A program made the position numbers and the translations under genes. Below, in pieces: positions 1 to 6,217 of a DNA stretch of 6,459 nucleotides. A model generated the notes under the pieces. That model worked only from the letters and a program-made list of their open reading frames with translations, did not search any database and was not told the DNA's origin. The DNA is taken from the NCBI GenBank assembly GCA_003554345.1, contig PWGE01000362.1, positions 1 to 6,459 of the forward strand, in the 5' to 3' direction. Numbering within the stretch: the first letter of the stretch is position 1; the number at the start of each line of letters is the position of its first letter. The DNA is from Candidatus Sumerlaeota bacterium. Lineage in GTDB: Bacteria > Sumerlaeota > T1SED10-198M.

Positions 1-101
1 AGTAGATGAATTATCCGTTTGCTCAAATCGGTGGTTTTGCCGCTTCCAGCAGAAGCCTTGACGGCTAAGATTTTTTCTATGTTGCGGGATTCATTCCTCA
101 T
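1..101 (-). CDS. addA: AddA/RecB-type UvrD-family helicase subunit, N-terminal fragment
   Basis: Only the first 33 codons are present; the gene continues past the left edge. Translating from the ATG at 101-99 gives a start MRNESRNIEK followed by a Walker A loop, ASAGSGKT, at residues 16-23, with Lys22 as the ATP phosphate-binding lysine. An N-terminal A-S-A-G-S-G-K-T is typical of superfamily 1 helicases of the UvrD/RecB/AddA group. The ATG overlaps the stop of the upstream nuclease gene in an ATGA arrangement (4-bp overlap), which points to translational coupling. An AAGGG about 6 bases upstream can serve as ribosome-binding site. The order addB then addA matches the AddAB (RexBA) helicase-nuclease operon, in which AddA supplies ATP-driven unwinding and a second nuclease. 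The fragment alone does not separate AddA from other UvrD-like helicases; that part rests on the neighbour. A C-terminal nuclease domain cannot be seen here. Confidence 0.75.
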   Translation of the reverse strand, partial: MRNESRNIEKILAVKASAGSGKTTDLSKRIIHL

Positions 102-3097
102 GATGTGCCCTTGAACATATGGGATTCCAGCTCTTTATGAAATCGGCTGTAAAATTCACAATAAATCTGGTAATCACAGTATTGACAGCTCATGGCCTGA
201 ATACGGAAGCATTTTCTCTGTTCTTTATCGGTGGGATCGTTGAGATGCTCCAGGTACCCGAGGGGAGATTGTTGTTCCTTGAGAAGAGAAAGAATGACAG
301 AAAGGATGGCATCGGCATTGTCAAACAGTTTTTCCTTCTCCGGTTGAATCATTTCCTGGAAAAACCCCTGTTCGGTAAAGTACAATAAAAGAAAAGAGTC
401 GAAATTGATCTGCTCAGCCCGTGTTAACAGCGCCCCGTAAAAAAGGATTTCCAGAAAATGGTCCCATCCTTTGTGTTGTTTTAAGTTAAAAAGAAATAAC
501 CCTTCACTATCCGGTTCTTCTGTTTTTTCCAGTTTTTTCCTGAAAGGAGCTATATGATTTTTAAAATCATTATACGTAAATCTTCCTGTTTTGTAATCAA
601 TAAGGCAATAGCGGGAAGTGAAGTGATTTCTGTCCAGTCTGTCCATGCGAAATCGTATTTTCTGGTCGTGGTGGGTATAGTGACGTCTTTTTTCGGTTTC
701 TAAAATGCTGTACTCCTTCTGGCGGCGTTTTTGGAAGGCATAAAAATCCTGCCAGGAGGGATAAAAGAGATTCATAAAGGAAAGGTAATTAGTGGGAATG
801 TGTTCAATATGAGGCATTTGTTGCAGTCTCAGTTGCATTTGATGAGTCAAAGCGTCTTTAAAACTCTGGTAGTCAGGATATTTTTTTAGAAAGTCTGTAC
901 CGCCGGGCAGGAGTGTATGAATGATTTGATGGGCAACAAAACCTAATTGCGGGGGCTTTACAGTATCGTCCAGGTGGTATTCGGGTTCAGAGCGCAGCTT
1001 TATTTTTTCCAGGTAAAACTGGAGGGGACAGCGCATATAATGAAGTAGTTCAGAGATTGTGAGGCCTTCATTCTCCCAGGGGGGTATAAAAGGAGGCGAT
1101 GTATCCCTGTGGGGAAAGACAAGAGACGGCTCGTGATATTGAAGAAACTCCCGGGAATATTCCGTGTCGTCCTCTGTTATCTCATGTTCCCGCTCTCTCA
1201 GTCTTAACTCGTGAATGTAGGGTGAAGGGATGGTGGATTGTTGTGCCTGGGGAAAAGACATATACACATGTTCTGCCTGGTTGATAATATTTTCAAAAGC
1301 CGCTTTTGTGGTGAAATAATGATATTCCTGGTTCGGCACACCCAGCTGTTTACGCATTTGATTGTTCAAAAACACCTCGGGATTTGCATTGAAGGGAAAT
1401 TTATCCGATAAGTCAGGAAGAAATACCGCCTTGAAGTTCAGCAGAGCGGCTTCTTTATAACCCATGACAGGTATTCCTTCCGGCGGAGCAGGGAGAGGAT
1501 AAGAAAGTCCCGACAGAAGGTGATTATGAATCTTCAGAATATCCTTGCCGCTGAAGGATATACCGGTACGGCATTCTTCCAGTATTTCCCATTCTTTGTG
1601 GAGCCTGTTGATTGCTGAATTGATATCGTGGCTGAAATAAGAGGACTTTTCTCTACTTTCTACTGACAGTACAGGTGTCAATACATCCCGAAGATGTGAG
1701 ATTCCTTCTGTAAAGGTGAATATGCGGTCGGCAAAATGGAAAAGGCACTGATTGAGCAACTTTTCGATGAGTGGTTTGCATTTCAGCAGAATATCCCTTG
1801 TATCGGCAGAGTTTTTCCAGTTTTCAAAAAGTCTGTCACAGTTATTAAAAAGGAGCAAAGTATCTGACTCAACAGTTTCCGTGTATATATTGCGAAAAAA
1901 AGTTTCTATTTCTTCCGGGGTGAGAGATGCCTGAGAAGCGAGGAAGCGTTTAATAAAAGGGGAAAATAAAAAATGAAAAAGATGCTGTATTCGGTAATAT
2001 TTTTCTTTCCGGCTGGAAATAACAGTGGTTAAAAGCTCTTCCCAGCGCTTTAACAAGTCATATACGGGATTTTTTTGAAGAGGAAGCCCCACTGATACAT
2101 TCAAAATACCTTCCGGAAAAAAAGAAAGGAAGGTGGGGATTGTTTCAGAGTCAGGGGTGATTATGGCGACATCTTCCAGGGGATTGTCCCGTGAAGAGTG
2201 GTGATGAGACGTTTCTGCCAGGTGATGTTCCATTTTCTTTTTGACAGCACCAATTTCATTGAGAGGGGTGCTGTATTTGTGAATAGAAGTTTTCTCAGAA
2301 GAAGAGGGATAAGAAGGCGGATCATTCATAATATTGAAAAGAGGCACAGGAAAATATTTTTTCAGGTGTTCGAATTCATCGGGACCGGTCTGCCAGTAGA
2401 CGGTCCAGGTTTTGGGATGGGCGGTTTCTAAGAGGGATTTGAGGATAGAACATTCCAGTGGGGTGAAAGGCTGATAATCCAGGAAAATGACCCTGGAGTA
2501 ATTTTTCAGAAAAGAGGGATCAAGCTTTTTGTCACCCCGACAAAACTCATCCCAGGCAAAAAGGGTGGTCGTATAAGAAGAATGGCGCATGGCTTCTTTC
2601 CAGGCAGGAAATAGTTCTTTCAGCAGTTCAAACTTCTGCTCGTCTGCCCACTGGAGATGAACCACGTCTTCAATAATTTGTTCTATCTGGGTAAGGATGG
2701 GTTTGCCGGACTGAAGAAGTTCGTGATAGGTAGCCAGAATATCATGACCAAAGGGAATGAAATCATAGAACTCTTTTTCCTTGATACGTGCAAGGTAAGG
2801 GTTATGGGAAGAAGAAACGTTTTGTAATGCTTCGTAGAGGCACAAGAGCTGTTGATAGGAAGAGGCAGGCACTCCACAATCTTCAAGGGGAAGGGCTATA
2901 TGAAAGAACTGAGAACGAGGCTGTATATCAGGCATCAACAAGGAAGAAGAGGGGGCATTTTTGTTTGCCCGGGCAAGAGGTTTTAATATGCGAAAAGTGG
3001 GAGTTACCAGCAGAGAGGATTCGGCAAGGAGTTCTTCCTGCACAGAAGGAGTGACAATAAAATTTTTATTGGCGATACATTTTACTTCAATGGACAT
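98..3097 (-). CDS. addB: AddB-like PD-(D/E)XK nuclease with Fe-S cluster signature (double-strand break repair)
   Basis: A 999-residue protein that fits the nuclease/scaffold subunit of an AddAB-type helicase-nuclease, which resects double-strand DNA ends for RecA loading. The C-terminal third holds the RecB-family nuclease: ISELLHYMRCPLQFYLEKI (681-699), GFVAH (719-723, motif with His723), RMDRLD (817-822) and IDYKTG (833-838), where Asp834 and Lys836 are the likely catalytic pair. Cys690 plus C-x2-C-x5-C (Cys971, Cys974, Cys980) form the four-cysteine pattern that holds a 4Fe-4S staple in AddB. The middle has a degenerate helicase-like segment, FKAVFLPDLSDKFP (555-568). No Walker A loop is seen near the N-terminus (LLVTPTFR at 29-36 instead), so this subunit is probably not an ATPase. 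Length is near 1000, like AddB forms lacking the motor and shorter than the Bacillus protein. The ATG at 3097 is the first start after an in-frame TAG at 3110-3112, and it has no clear Shine-Dalgarno. A strong promoter lies about 45 bases upstream, and addA overlaps the end. RexB or another RecB-like exonuclease is the alternative name. Confidence 0.85.
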   Translation of the reverse strand: MSIEVKCIANKNFIVTPSVQEELLAESSLLVTPTFRILKPLARANKNAPSSSLLMPDIQPRSQFFHIALPLEDCGVPASSYQQLLCLYEALQNVSSSHNPYLARIKEKEFYDFIPFGHDILATYHELLQSGKPILTQIEQIIEDVVHLQWADEQKFELLKELFPAWKEAMRHSSYTTTLFAWDEFCRGDKKLDPSFLKNYSRVIFLDYQPFTPLECSILKSLLETAHPKTWTVYWQTGPDEFEHLKKYFPVPLFNIMNDPPSYPSSSEKTSIHKYSTPLNEIGAVKKKMEHHLAETSHHHSSRDNPLEDVAIITPDSETIPTFLSFFPEGILNVSVGLPLQKNPVYDLLKRWEELLTTVISSRKEKYYRIQHLFHFLFSPFIKRFLASQASLTPEEIETFFRNIYTETVESDTLLLFNNCDRLFENWKNSADTRDILLKCKPLIEKLLNQCLFHFADRIFTFTEGISHLRDVLTPVLSVESREKSSYFSHDINSAINRLHKEWEILEECRTGISFSGKDILKIHNHLLSGLSYPLPAPPEGIPVMGYKEAALLNFKAVFLPDLSDKFPFNANPEVFLNNQMRKQLGVPNQEYHYFTTKAAFENIINQAEHVYMSFPQAQQSTIPSPYIHELRLREREHEITEDDTEYSREFLQYHEPSLVFPHRDTSPPFIPPWENEGLTISELLHYMRCPLQFYLEKIKLRSEPEYHLDDTVKPPQLGFVAHQIIHTLLPGGTDFLKKYPDYQSFKDALTHQMQLRLQQMPHIEHIPTNYLSFMNLFYPSWQDFYAFQKRRQKEYSILETEKRRHYTHHDQKIRFRMDRLDRNHFTSRYCLIDYKTGRFTYNDFKNHIAPFRKKLEKTEEPDSEGLFLFNLKQHKGWDHFLEILFYGALLTRAEQINFDSFLLLYFTEQGFFQEMIQPEKEKLFDNADAILSVILSLLKEQQSPLGYLEHLNDPTDKEQRKCFRIQAMSCQYCDYQIYCEFYSRFHKELESHMFKGTS

Positions 3098-3109
3098 AAG
3101 TGCAGGATT

Positions 3110-3131
3110 CTACGATGGTTGGTAAACGTAG
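3110..3131 (-). promoter_or_regulatory. Small inverted repeat in the addB leader
   Basis: CTACG and CGTAG flank a 12-base loop within the predicted 5' leader of addB, between the promoter and the ATG. Its downstream arm contains the in-frame TAG. A 5-bp stem with so wide a loop could arise by chance. It is noted because the leader otherwise shows no ribosome-binding site. Confidence 0.2.
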
Positions 3132-3140
3132 CGTCATTTT

Positions 3141-3169
3141 ATCATACCTGTATTGAAAAGGAATGTTAA
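3141..3169 (-). promoter_or_regulatory. Sigma-70-type promoter of addB-addA
   Basis: On the minus strand, TTAACA (3169-3164, 5 of 6 to TTGACA) and TATGAT (3146-3141, 5 of 6 to TATAAT) are separated by exactly 17 bases. Transcription would begin near 3134, leaving a leader of roughly 37 bases before the addB ATG. The addB-addA pair therefore probably forms its own transcription unit, separate from metY upstream. The assignment rests on consensus match and position only. Confidence 0.7.
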
Positions 3170-3197
3170 AAAAAGCGAGAAGGTAAGCGGATTTCTG

Positions 3198-3222
3198 AAT
3201 AGTGCTGAAAGTCAGCGCTATT
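3198..3222. repeat. 11-bp-arm inverted repeat upstream of the addB promoter
   Basis: Arms AATAGTGCTGA (3198-3208) and TCAGCGCTATT (3212-3222) surround a 3-base loop, AAG. Ten of eleven positions are Watson-Crick. The odd one is a G-T wobble if the plus strand is transcribed and a C-A mismatch if the minus strand is. The element ends 29 bp upstream of the addB -35 box. On the minus strand a T7 run (3168-3174 region) follows only after about 25 bases, too far for a standard intrinsic terminator. It may be a regulator site, a dispersed REP-like element or part of the metY 3' end. Confidence 0.6.
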
Positions 3223-3358
3223 ATGCCCTTGCGGAATCGGTGCTTGTAGTAAGGAATGAAAAGAGAGTATATTTTAGTTCATTCTCGTTTAAAAAGCTTT
3301 TCTTATGCCGGTTTATTCACAATCAAAAAAAGAAACACTCCATACCGCTGCTTATAAC

Positions 3359-3390
3359 AAAAATCAATCTGGCAGGAAAAGTTCTCCCTG
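3359..3390 (-). terminator. metY: Possible weak intrinsic terminator after metY
   Basis: About 30 bases past the metY stop, the minus strand can pair CAGGGAG (3390-3384) with TTTCCTG (3379-3373) around a 4-base loop, with two G-U pairs. A T5 run (3363-3359) begins nine bases after the stem. The gap and the wobbles make this a poor match to the rho-independent model. It is the only candidate near the end of metY. Confidence 0.25.
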
Positions 3391-3419
3391 TTCAGGATGT
3401 GTGTATAGCCGGTGGTGCG

Positions 3420-4709
3420 TTATACCTTTGCCAGAGCCTGTTCAAGGTCTTCGATAATATCCTGCACGTCTTCTATCCCGATAGAGAGACGGAGCATATC
3501 AGGCGTGATGCCGCCCGCTTCCAGATCTTTTTCAGGTACCTGGGCGTGGGTGGTACTGGCGGGATGGAGGATGAGACTCTTTGCGTCGCCGACATTGGCA
3601 AGGTGAGAAAACAGCTGGACGGAATTAATGAGTTTCTCGCCGGCAGATTTTCCTCCCTTTACACCGAATACGACAACACTGCCATAACCTTTTTTGAGAT
3701 AGCGCGAAGCAAGTGAATGAGCGGGGTCATCTTTTAAGCCCGGATAACGAACCCAGGAAACACGGGGATGTTTCTTGAGATATTCGGCAACAGCCAGCGC
3801 ATTTTCACAATGTCGTTCCATTCTGAGAGAAAGGGTTTCCAGTCCCTGTAAAAAGAGCCAGGCATTATCCGGTGAAATACAGGCTCCCAGGTTTCTTAAG
3901 GGTACCAGCCTCATTCTGAGCGCAAAAGCGATAGGGTTAAGTTCTCCGAGATCGGTGGCAAAGCGCATAGAATGATAACTGGGGTCTGGTTCGGTATAGA
4001 GTCTGAATTTTTTCTGATTCCAGTTGAATTTTCCAGAATCAACAACCACTCCCCCGATACCGGTGCCATGTCCACCTATCCATTTTGTGAGGGAGTGAAT
4101 AACAATATCGGCACCGTATTCGATAGGACGCAAAAGATAGGGAGTGGTGAATGTCGAATCCACCAGAAAGGGCAGTTGAGCGTCATGGGAAATTTCTGCC
4201 AGCCCGGAAAGATCGGCAAAATCACACTTGGGGTTACCAATGGTTTCGGTAAAAACAGCTTTTGTTTTTTCGTTTATCACTTCTTTCAGGGTATTCGGAC
4301 GAGTGGGATCAAAAAAACGCACCTTAATATTGAACTGAGGCAGAATATCATGAAACATGGTAAAAGTGCCCCCGTATAACTGGTTGGAGGAAGCCACTTC
4401 GTCGCCGTGCTCACAGATATTTATAATACTGTTAAAAATAGCAGAAGTACCTGAGGCAAGGGCAAGTGAGGCTGCTCCTCCTTCAAGAGATGCCATGCGC
4501 TCTTCCAGTATAGCCTGGGTGGGATTCATGATGCGGGTATAAATGTTTCCCAGTTCTTTGATGGCAAAAAGGTTGGCGGCATGCTCGCTGTCTTTAAAGA
4601 CATAAGATGATGTGCGGTAGATGGGTACCGCCCTTGAAAGAGTGGTTTCATCCGGCTCATGACCTGCATGGAGTGCCCGGGTGTTGAAACGATATTTCTT
4701 TTCGTTCAT
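3420..4709 (-). CDS. metY: O-acetylhomoserine sulfhydrylase (aminocarboxypropyltransferase)
   Basis: A cytosolic PLP enzyme of the Cys/Met metabolism family that joins O-acetyl-L-homoserine and sulfide (or methanethiol) to give homocysteine (or methionine) and acetate. The 429-residue length matches MetY; cystathionine gamma-synthase and beta-lyase are usually nearer 380-400. Visible family marks are YTRIMNPT (57-64), LEGGAASLALASGTSA (75-90), LYGGTF (111-116), the cofactor aspartate in VDSTFTTPYL (Asp184), SLTKWIGGHG (206-215) with Lys209 as the PLP Schiff-base lysine, HSMRF (246-250), and LANVGDAKSLILHPASTTH (370-388), a stretch typical of MetY. LRLSIGIED (406-414) carries the substrate carboxylate-binding arginine, Arg407. 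The start is set by a very strong Shine-Dalgarno, AAGGGAGGAA (4723-4714), six bases from the ATG when counted from GGAGG. It lies downstream of cysK on the same strand but 411 bases away, and no promoter of its own was obvious. No residue is visibly missing. The acetyl rather than succinyl donor is inferred from family. Confidence 0.95.
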   Translation of the reverse strand: MNEKKYRFNTRALHAGHEPDETTLSRAVPIYRTSSYVFKDSEHAANLFAIKELGNIYTRIMNPTQAILEERMASLEGGAASLALASGTSAIFNSIINICEHGDEVASSNQLYGGTFTMFHDILPQFNIKVRFFDPTRPNTLKEVINEKTKAVFTETIGNPKCDFADLSGLAEISHDAQLPFLVDSTFTTPYLLRPIEYGADIVIHSLTKWIGGHGTGIGGVVVDSGKFNWNQKKFRLYTEPDPSYHSMRFATDLGELNPIAFALRMRLVPLRNLGACISPDNAWLFLQGLETLSLRMERHCENALAVAEYLKKHPRVSWVRYPGLKDDPAHSLASRYLKKGYGSVVVFGVKGGKSAGEKLINSVQLFSHLANVGDAKSLILHPASTTHAQVPEKDLEAGGITPDMLRLSIGIEDVQDIIEDLEQALAKV

Positions 4710-4713
4710 TGTG

Positions 4714-4723
4714 TTCCTCCCTT
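4714..4723 (-). promoter_or_regulatory. metY: Strong ribosome-binding site of metY
   Basis: AAGGGAGGAA is almost fully complementary to the 3' end of 16S rRNA and is well spaced from the ATG at 4709. It fixes the metY start and suggests efficient translation. It is far better than the sites of the other genes in the window. Confidence 0.85.
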
Positions 4724-4740
4724 AAAAATAAAAATCTTTT

Positions 4741-4762
4741 GAGACGCAAAATATGGCGTCTC
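4741..4762. repeat. Perfect 7-bp-arm palindrome in the metY leader
   Basis: GAGACGC (4741-4747) and GCGTCTC (4756-4762) flank an 8-base loop. On the minus strand the hairpin is followed by AAAAGA, then T5-A-T5, then the metY Shine-Dalgarno. It could be a leaky terminator after cysK, a leader structure controlling metY, or a dispersed palindromic element; intergenic palindromes with GAGACGC/GCGTCTC arms are known to me from other bacterial genomes. The T run does not directly abut the stem, which weakens the terminator reading. Confidence 0.7.
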
Positions 4763-4810
4763 TACTCTGAGATAATTTGACGTGCCTTTCACAATATTTG
4801 TCATGGTCTT

Positions 4811-5010
4811 CCTGAAAGTTCACTCTGGCGGATTTGCGAGCTTATTTGACTTTGCGTTCTTGTCCCGATTCTGTGTATTTCCGGAGCCCTGTAAGTTCAC
4901 TCTGGCGGATTTGTATCATTTCTTAACCTCTTATCTGTTATGTATTTCTTTGCGTCTTTGCGAGCTTTGCGTGATACTTTCTTATTCTGTAAGTCCGACT
5001 CTGGCGGATT
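4811..5010. repeat. Three spaced direct repeats with core ACTCTGGCGGATT
   Basis: Copies 1 (4811-4836) and 2 (4888-4913) agree over 26 bases with one difference, at the fifth position (A or T). Copy 3 (about 4986-5010) shares CTGTAAGT and the 13-base core ACTCTGGCGGATT, but has CCG where the others have TC. Cores lie at 4822-4834, 4899-4911 and 4998-5010, so start-to-start spacings are 77 and 99 bases. The stretches between copies are themselves related, both containing TTTGCGAGCTT (4833-4843, 4957-4967). This looks like a decayed tandem array of a unit of about 80-100 bases. Confidence 0.75.
4948..4971. repeat. Three CTTTGCG motifs in near-tandem
   Basis: CTTTGCG occurs at 4948-4954, 4956-4962 and 4965-4971, at spacings of 8 and 9 bases. 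Two further TTTGCG copies are at 4833-4838 and 4851-4856 in the first repeat interval. Short tandem TTTGCG runs of this sort occur in intergenic DNA of various bacteria and often create spurious small reading frames. Confidence 0.65.
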
Positions 5011-5120
5011 CATGATTGCTAGAGCGCCGATGTCTGCGGCGGCTTGCATAACGCGCCTGGGTTTACATGCTGTCTTCCGTTTCCCGAATTCAGGCAACAG
5101 GAGATATTTTTTCATCGTCT

Positions 5121-6050
5121 TTATGCTTTTTCTTCCTCGAATAACCAGGTGCTCAGGTATCTTTCACCGGTATCAGGTAATACCACGACAATCTTTTTGC
5201 CCTTATTTTCAGGAGCGCCGGCTATCTTCAGTGCTGCCCACATGGCTGCTCCGGAGGAAATTCCTACAAAAATACCTTCTTCATGAGCCAGACGTCGTGC
5301 TACTTCGCCGGCATCTTCATCTGTCACTGTCATAATATCATCAATAATATCTGTATTTAATATCTCGGGTATAAAACCTGCTCCGATTCCCTGAATTTTA
5401 TGAGGGCCGGGATTACCTCCGGAAAGAATCGGTGATTTTGCGGGTTCTACTCCGACAATCCGCACTGAAGGTCGCCTTTTTTTCAGTACTTCTCCAACCC
5501 CTGTAATGGTGCCGCCGGTTCCAATTCCTGCGACAAAAATATCAATTTCTCCCCCTGTATCCCGCCAGATTTCTTCAGCGGTTGTACGGCGGTGTATTTC
5601 AGGGTTGGCAGGATTTGAAAATTGGTCGGGTATACAGGAATCAGGTATTGATGACTGGATTTCTTTCGCCTTTTCAATGGCTCCGTTCATTCCTTTTGAT
5701 CCTTCCGTAAGTTCTAACCTGGCACCCAGTGCCCTGAGCATCTTGCGACGTTCAATACTCATGGTTTCAGGCATGGTTAAAATAAGGGGATAGTCTTTAT
5801 ACGAGCAGGTAAAAGCCAGAGCCAGGCCGGTATTTCCGCTGGTTGGTTCAATAATTGTTGTGCCTGGTTTGATAATACCTTTTTCTTCAGCTGCTTCAAT
5901 CATGGCAGCTCCAATCCGGCACTTTACGCTGAGTAAGGGATTGAAATATTCCAGCTTGGCAGATACGTGCACATCAGGAGGAGACATCTTTCCGGTCTGT
6001 ACCAACGGGGTGTTTCCTATGGCTCCGATAATATTAGGTTTTAATCCCAT
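5121..6050 (-). CDS. cysK: Cysteine synthase (O-acetylserine sulfhydrylase A type)
   Basis: A cytosolic PLP fold-type II enzyme that replaces the acetyl group of O-acetyl-L-serine with sulfide to form cysteine, the last step of sulfate/sulfide assimilation. Its 309 residues fit the family. The cofactor lysine is Lys43 in [12 protein letters not shown] (37-48), where SVKCRIG resembles the E. coli CysK form rather than the commoner [13 protein letters not shown] (68-75) is the substrate-binding loop, [11 protein letters not shown] (92-102) and [11 protein letters not shown] (143-153) are CysK hallmarks, GTGGT (177-181) binds the PLP phosphate, [11 protein letters not shown] (218-228) is conserved, and SSGAA (265-269) supplies the serine contacting the PLP ring nitrogen. 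The C-terminus [14 protein letters not shown] ends shortly after the usual RYLST element. The ATG at 6050 is the first start after an in-frame TAA (6059-6057), with GGAG nine bases upstream. No serine acetyltransferase gene is in the window. CysM and cystathionine beta-synthase are less likely given the CysK-type loops. Confidence 0.95.
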   Translation of the reverse strand: MGLKPNIIGAIGNTPLVQTGKMSPPDVHVSAKLEYFNPLLSVKCRIGAAMIEAAEEKGIIKPGTTIIEPTSGNTGLALAFTCSYKDYPLILTMPETMSIERRKMLRALGARLELTEGSKGMNGAIEKAKEIQSSIPDSCIPDQFSNPANPEIHRRTTAEEIWRDTGGEIDIFVAGIGTGGTITGVGEVLKKRRPSVRIVGVEPAKSPILSGGNPGPHKIQGIGAGFIPEILNTDIIDDIMTVTDEDAGEVARRLAHEEGIFVGISSGAAMWAALKIAGAPENKGKKIVVVLPDTGERYLSTWLFEEEKA

Positions 6051-6102
6051 AATATGTTACTCCATTCCATGTATTCTTATCAGAAATCATGAATTACCAG
6101 AA

Positions 6103-6130
6103 ATTATATTAATATGATTTACAAAGTCAA
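6103..6130 (-). promoter_or_regulatory. cysK: Sigma-70-type promoter of cysK
   Basis: TTGACT (6130-6125, 5 of 6) and a perfect TATAAT (6108-6103) are 16 bases apart on the minus strand. The start point would be near 6096, giving a leader of about 45 bases. Two possible operator features overlap it: a direct repeat GACTTTATA/GACTTTGTA (6140-6132 and 6128-6120, 12-base period) across the -35 box, and a perfect 10-bp palindrome ATATTAATAT (6106-6115) overlapping the upstream part of the -10 box. A repressor responding to cysteine or sulfur status could bind there; that is inference. Confidence 0.75.
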
Positions 6131-6171
6131 GTATAAAGTCCTGGCGAAAAAATATATTATCAGTAAAGAGG

Positions 6172-6217
6172 AAAAAAGTATCGTCAGTCATGAGTAGTGG
6201 GGTGTTTCACTATCTCA
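6172..6217 (-). terminator. Hairpin over the stop codon of the upstream gene, possible terminator
   Basis: On the minus strand, TGAGATAGTG (6217-6208) pairs with CACTACTCA (6199-6191): nine pairs with one bulged A and an 8-base loop. The stop codon TGA is the first three bases of the stem. A T6 run (6177-6172) comes 13 bases after the stem, farther than in a standard intrinsic terminator. Its place between a gene end and the cysK promoter favours a 3'-end role. Confidence 0.45.

Larger units (their letters stand above)
3098..3419. other. Intergenic spacer between metY and addB
   Basis: These 322 bases hold the addB promoter and leader, the 3198-3222 inverted repeat and a weak terminator candidate after metY. 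Open frames crossing it are antisense continuations over metY, without recognisable domains or ribosome-binding sites. I see no RNA gene, riboswitch pattern or small protein gene here. Confidence 0.7.
4710..5120. other. Repeat-rich intergenic spacer between cysK and metY
   Basis: These 411 bases hold three copies of a direct repeat (at 4811, 4888 and about 4986), CTTTGCG clusters, the 4741-4762 palindrome and the metY ribosome-binding site. Short frames exist on both strands, but their predicted peptides (for example SRKARKDAKKYIT on the minus strand) come from the repeats and resemble no family I recognise. No tRNA, riboswitch or clear promoter was found. A spacer this long and repetitive between two functionally related genes suggests past insertion of a small non-coding element. 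Confidence 0.65.

Noticed and set aside
2683-2886. 67-residue open frame on the minus strand within addB
   Set aside because: It overlaps addB out of frame over its full length, and addB continues intact through it, so this is not a frameshift or a nested gene with support.
3290-3305. AAAAGCTTTT palindrome as a terminator of metY
   Set aside because: A centre-symmetric palindrome without a loop and with only A/T-rich pairing cannot form a stable terminator stem.
3153-3716. 187-residue open frame on the plus strand
   Set aside because: Most of it is antisense to metY, which has unmistakable family motifs. No domain, ribosome-binding site or codon pattern supports it.
3972-4379. 135-residue open frame on the plus strand
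   Set aside because: Entirely inside metY on the opposite strand; a shadow frame.
4811-5010. CRISPR array
   Set aside because: Only three copies, diverged, with unequal intervals of 51 and about 72 bases that are related to each other rather than unique spacers; no cas genes nearby.
4897-5115. 72-residue open frame on the minus strand starting six bases after the cysK stop
   Set aside because: Its second half is translated from the CTTTGCG and GGCGGATT repeats (giving SRKARKDAKKY and NPPE twice), it matches no family I know, and it has no convincing ribosome-binding site. It is best seen as repeat-derived.
4940-5335. 131-residue open frame on the plus strand with a hydrophobic stretch
   Set aside because: It starts in the repeat cluster and runs antisense into cysK; the hydrophobic look comes from reverse reading of repeats and of cysK.
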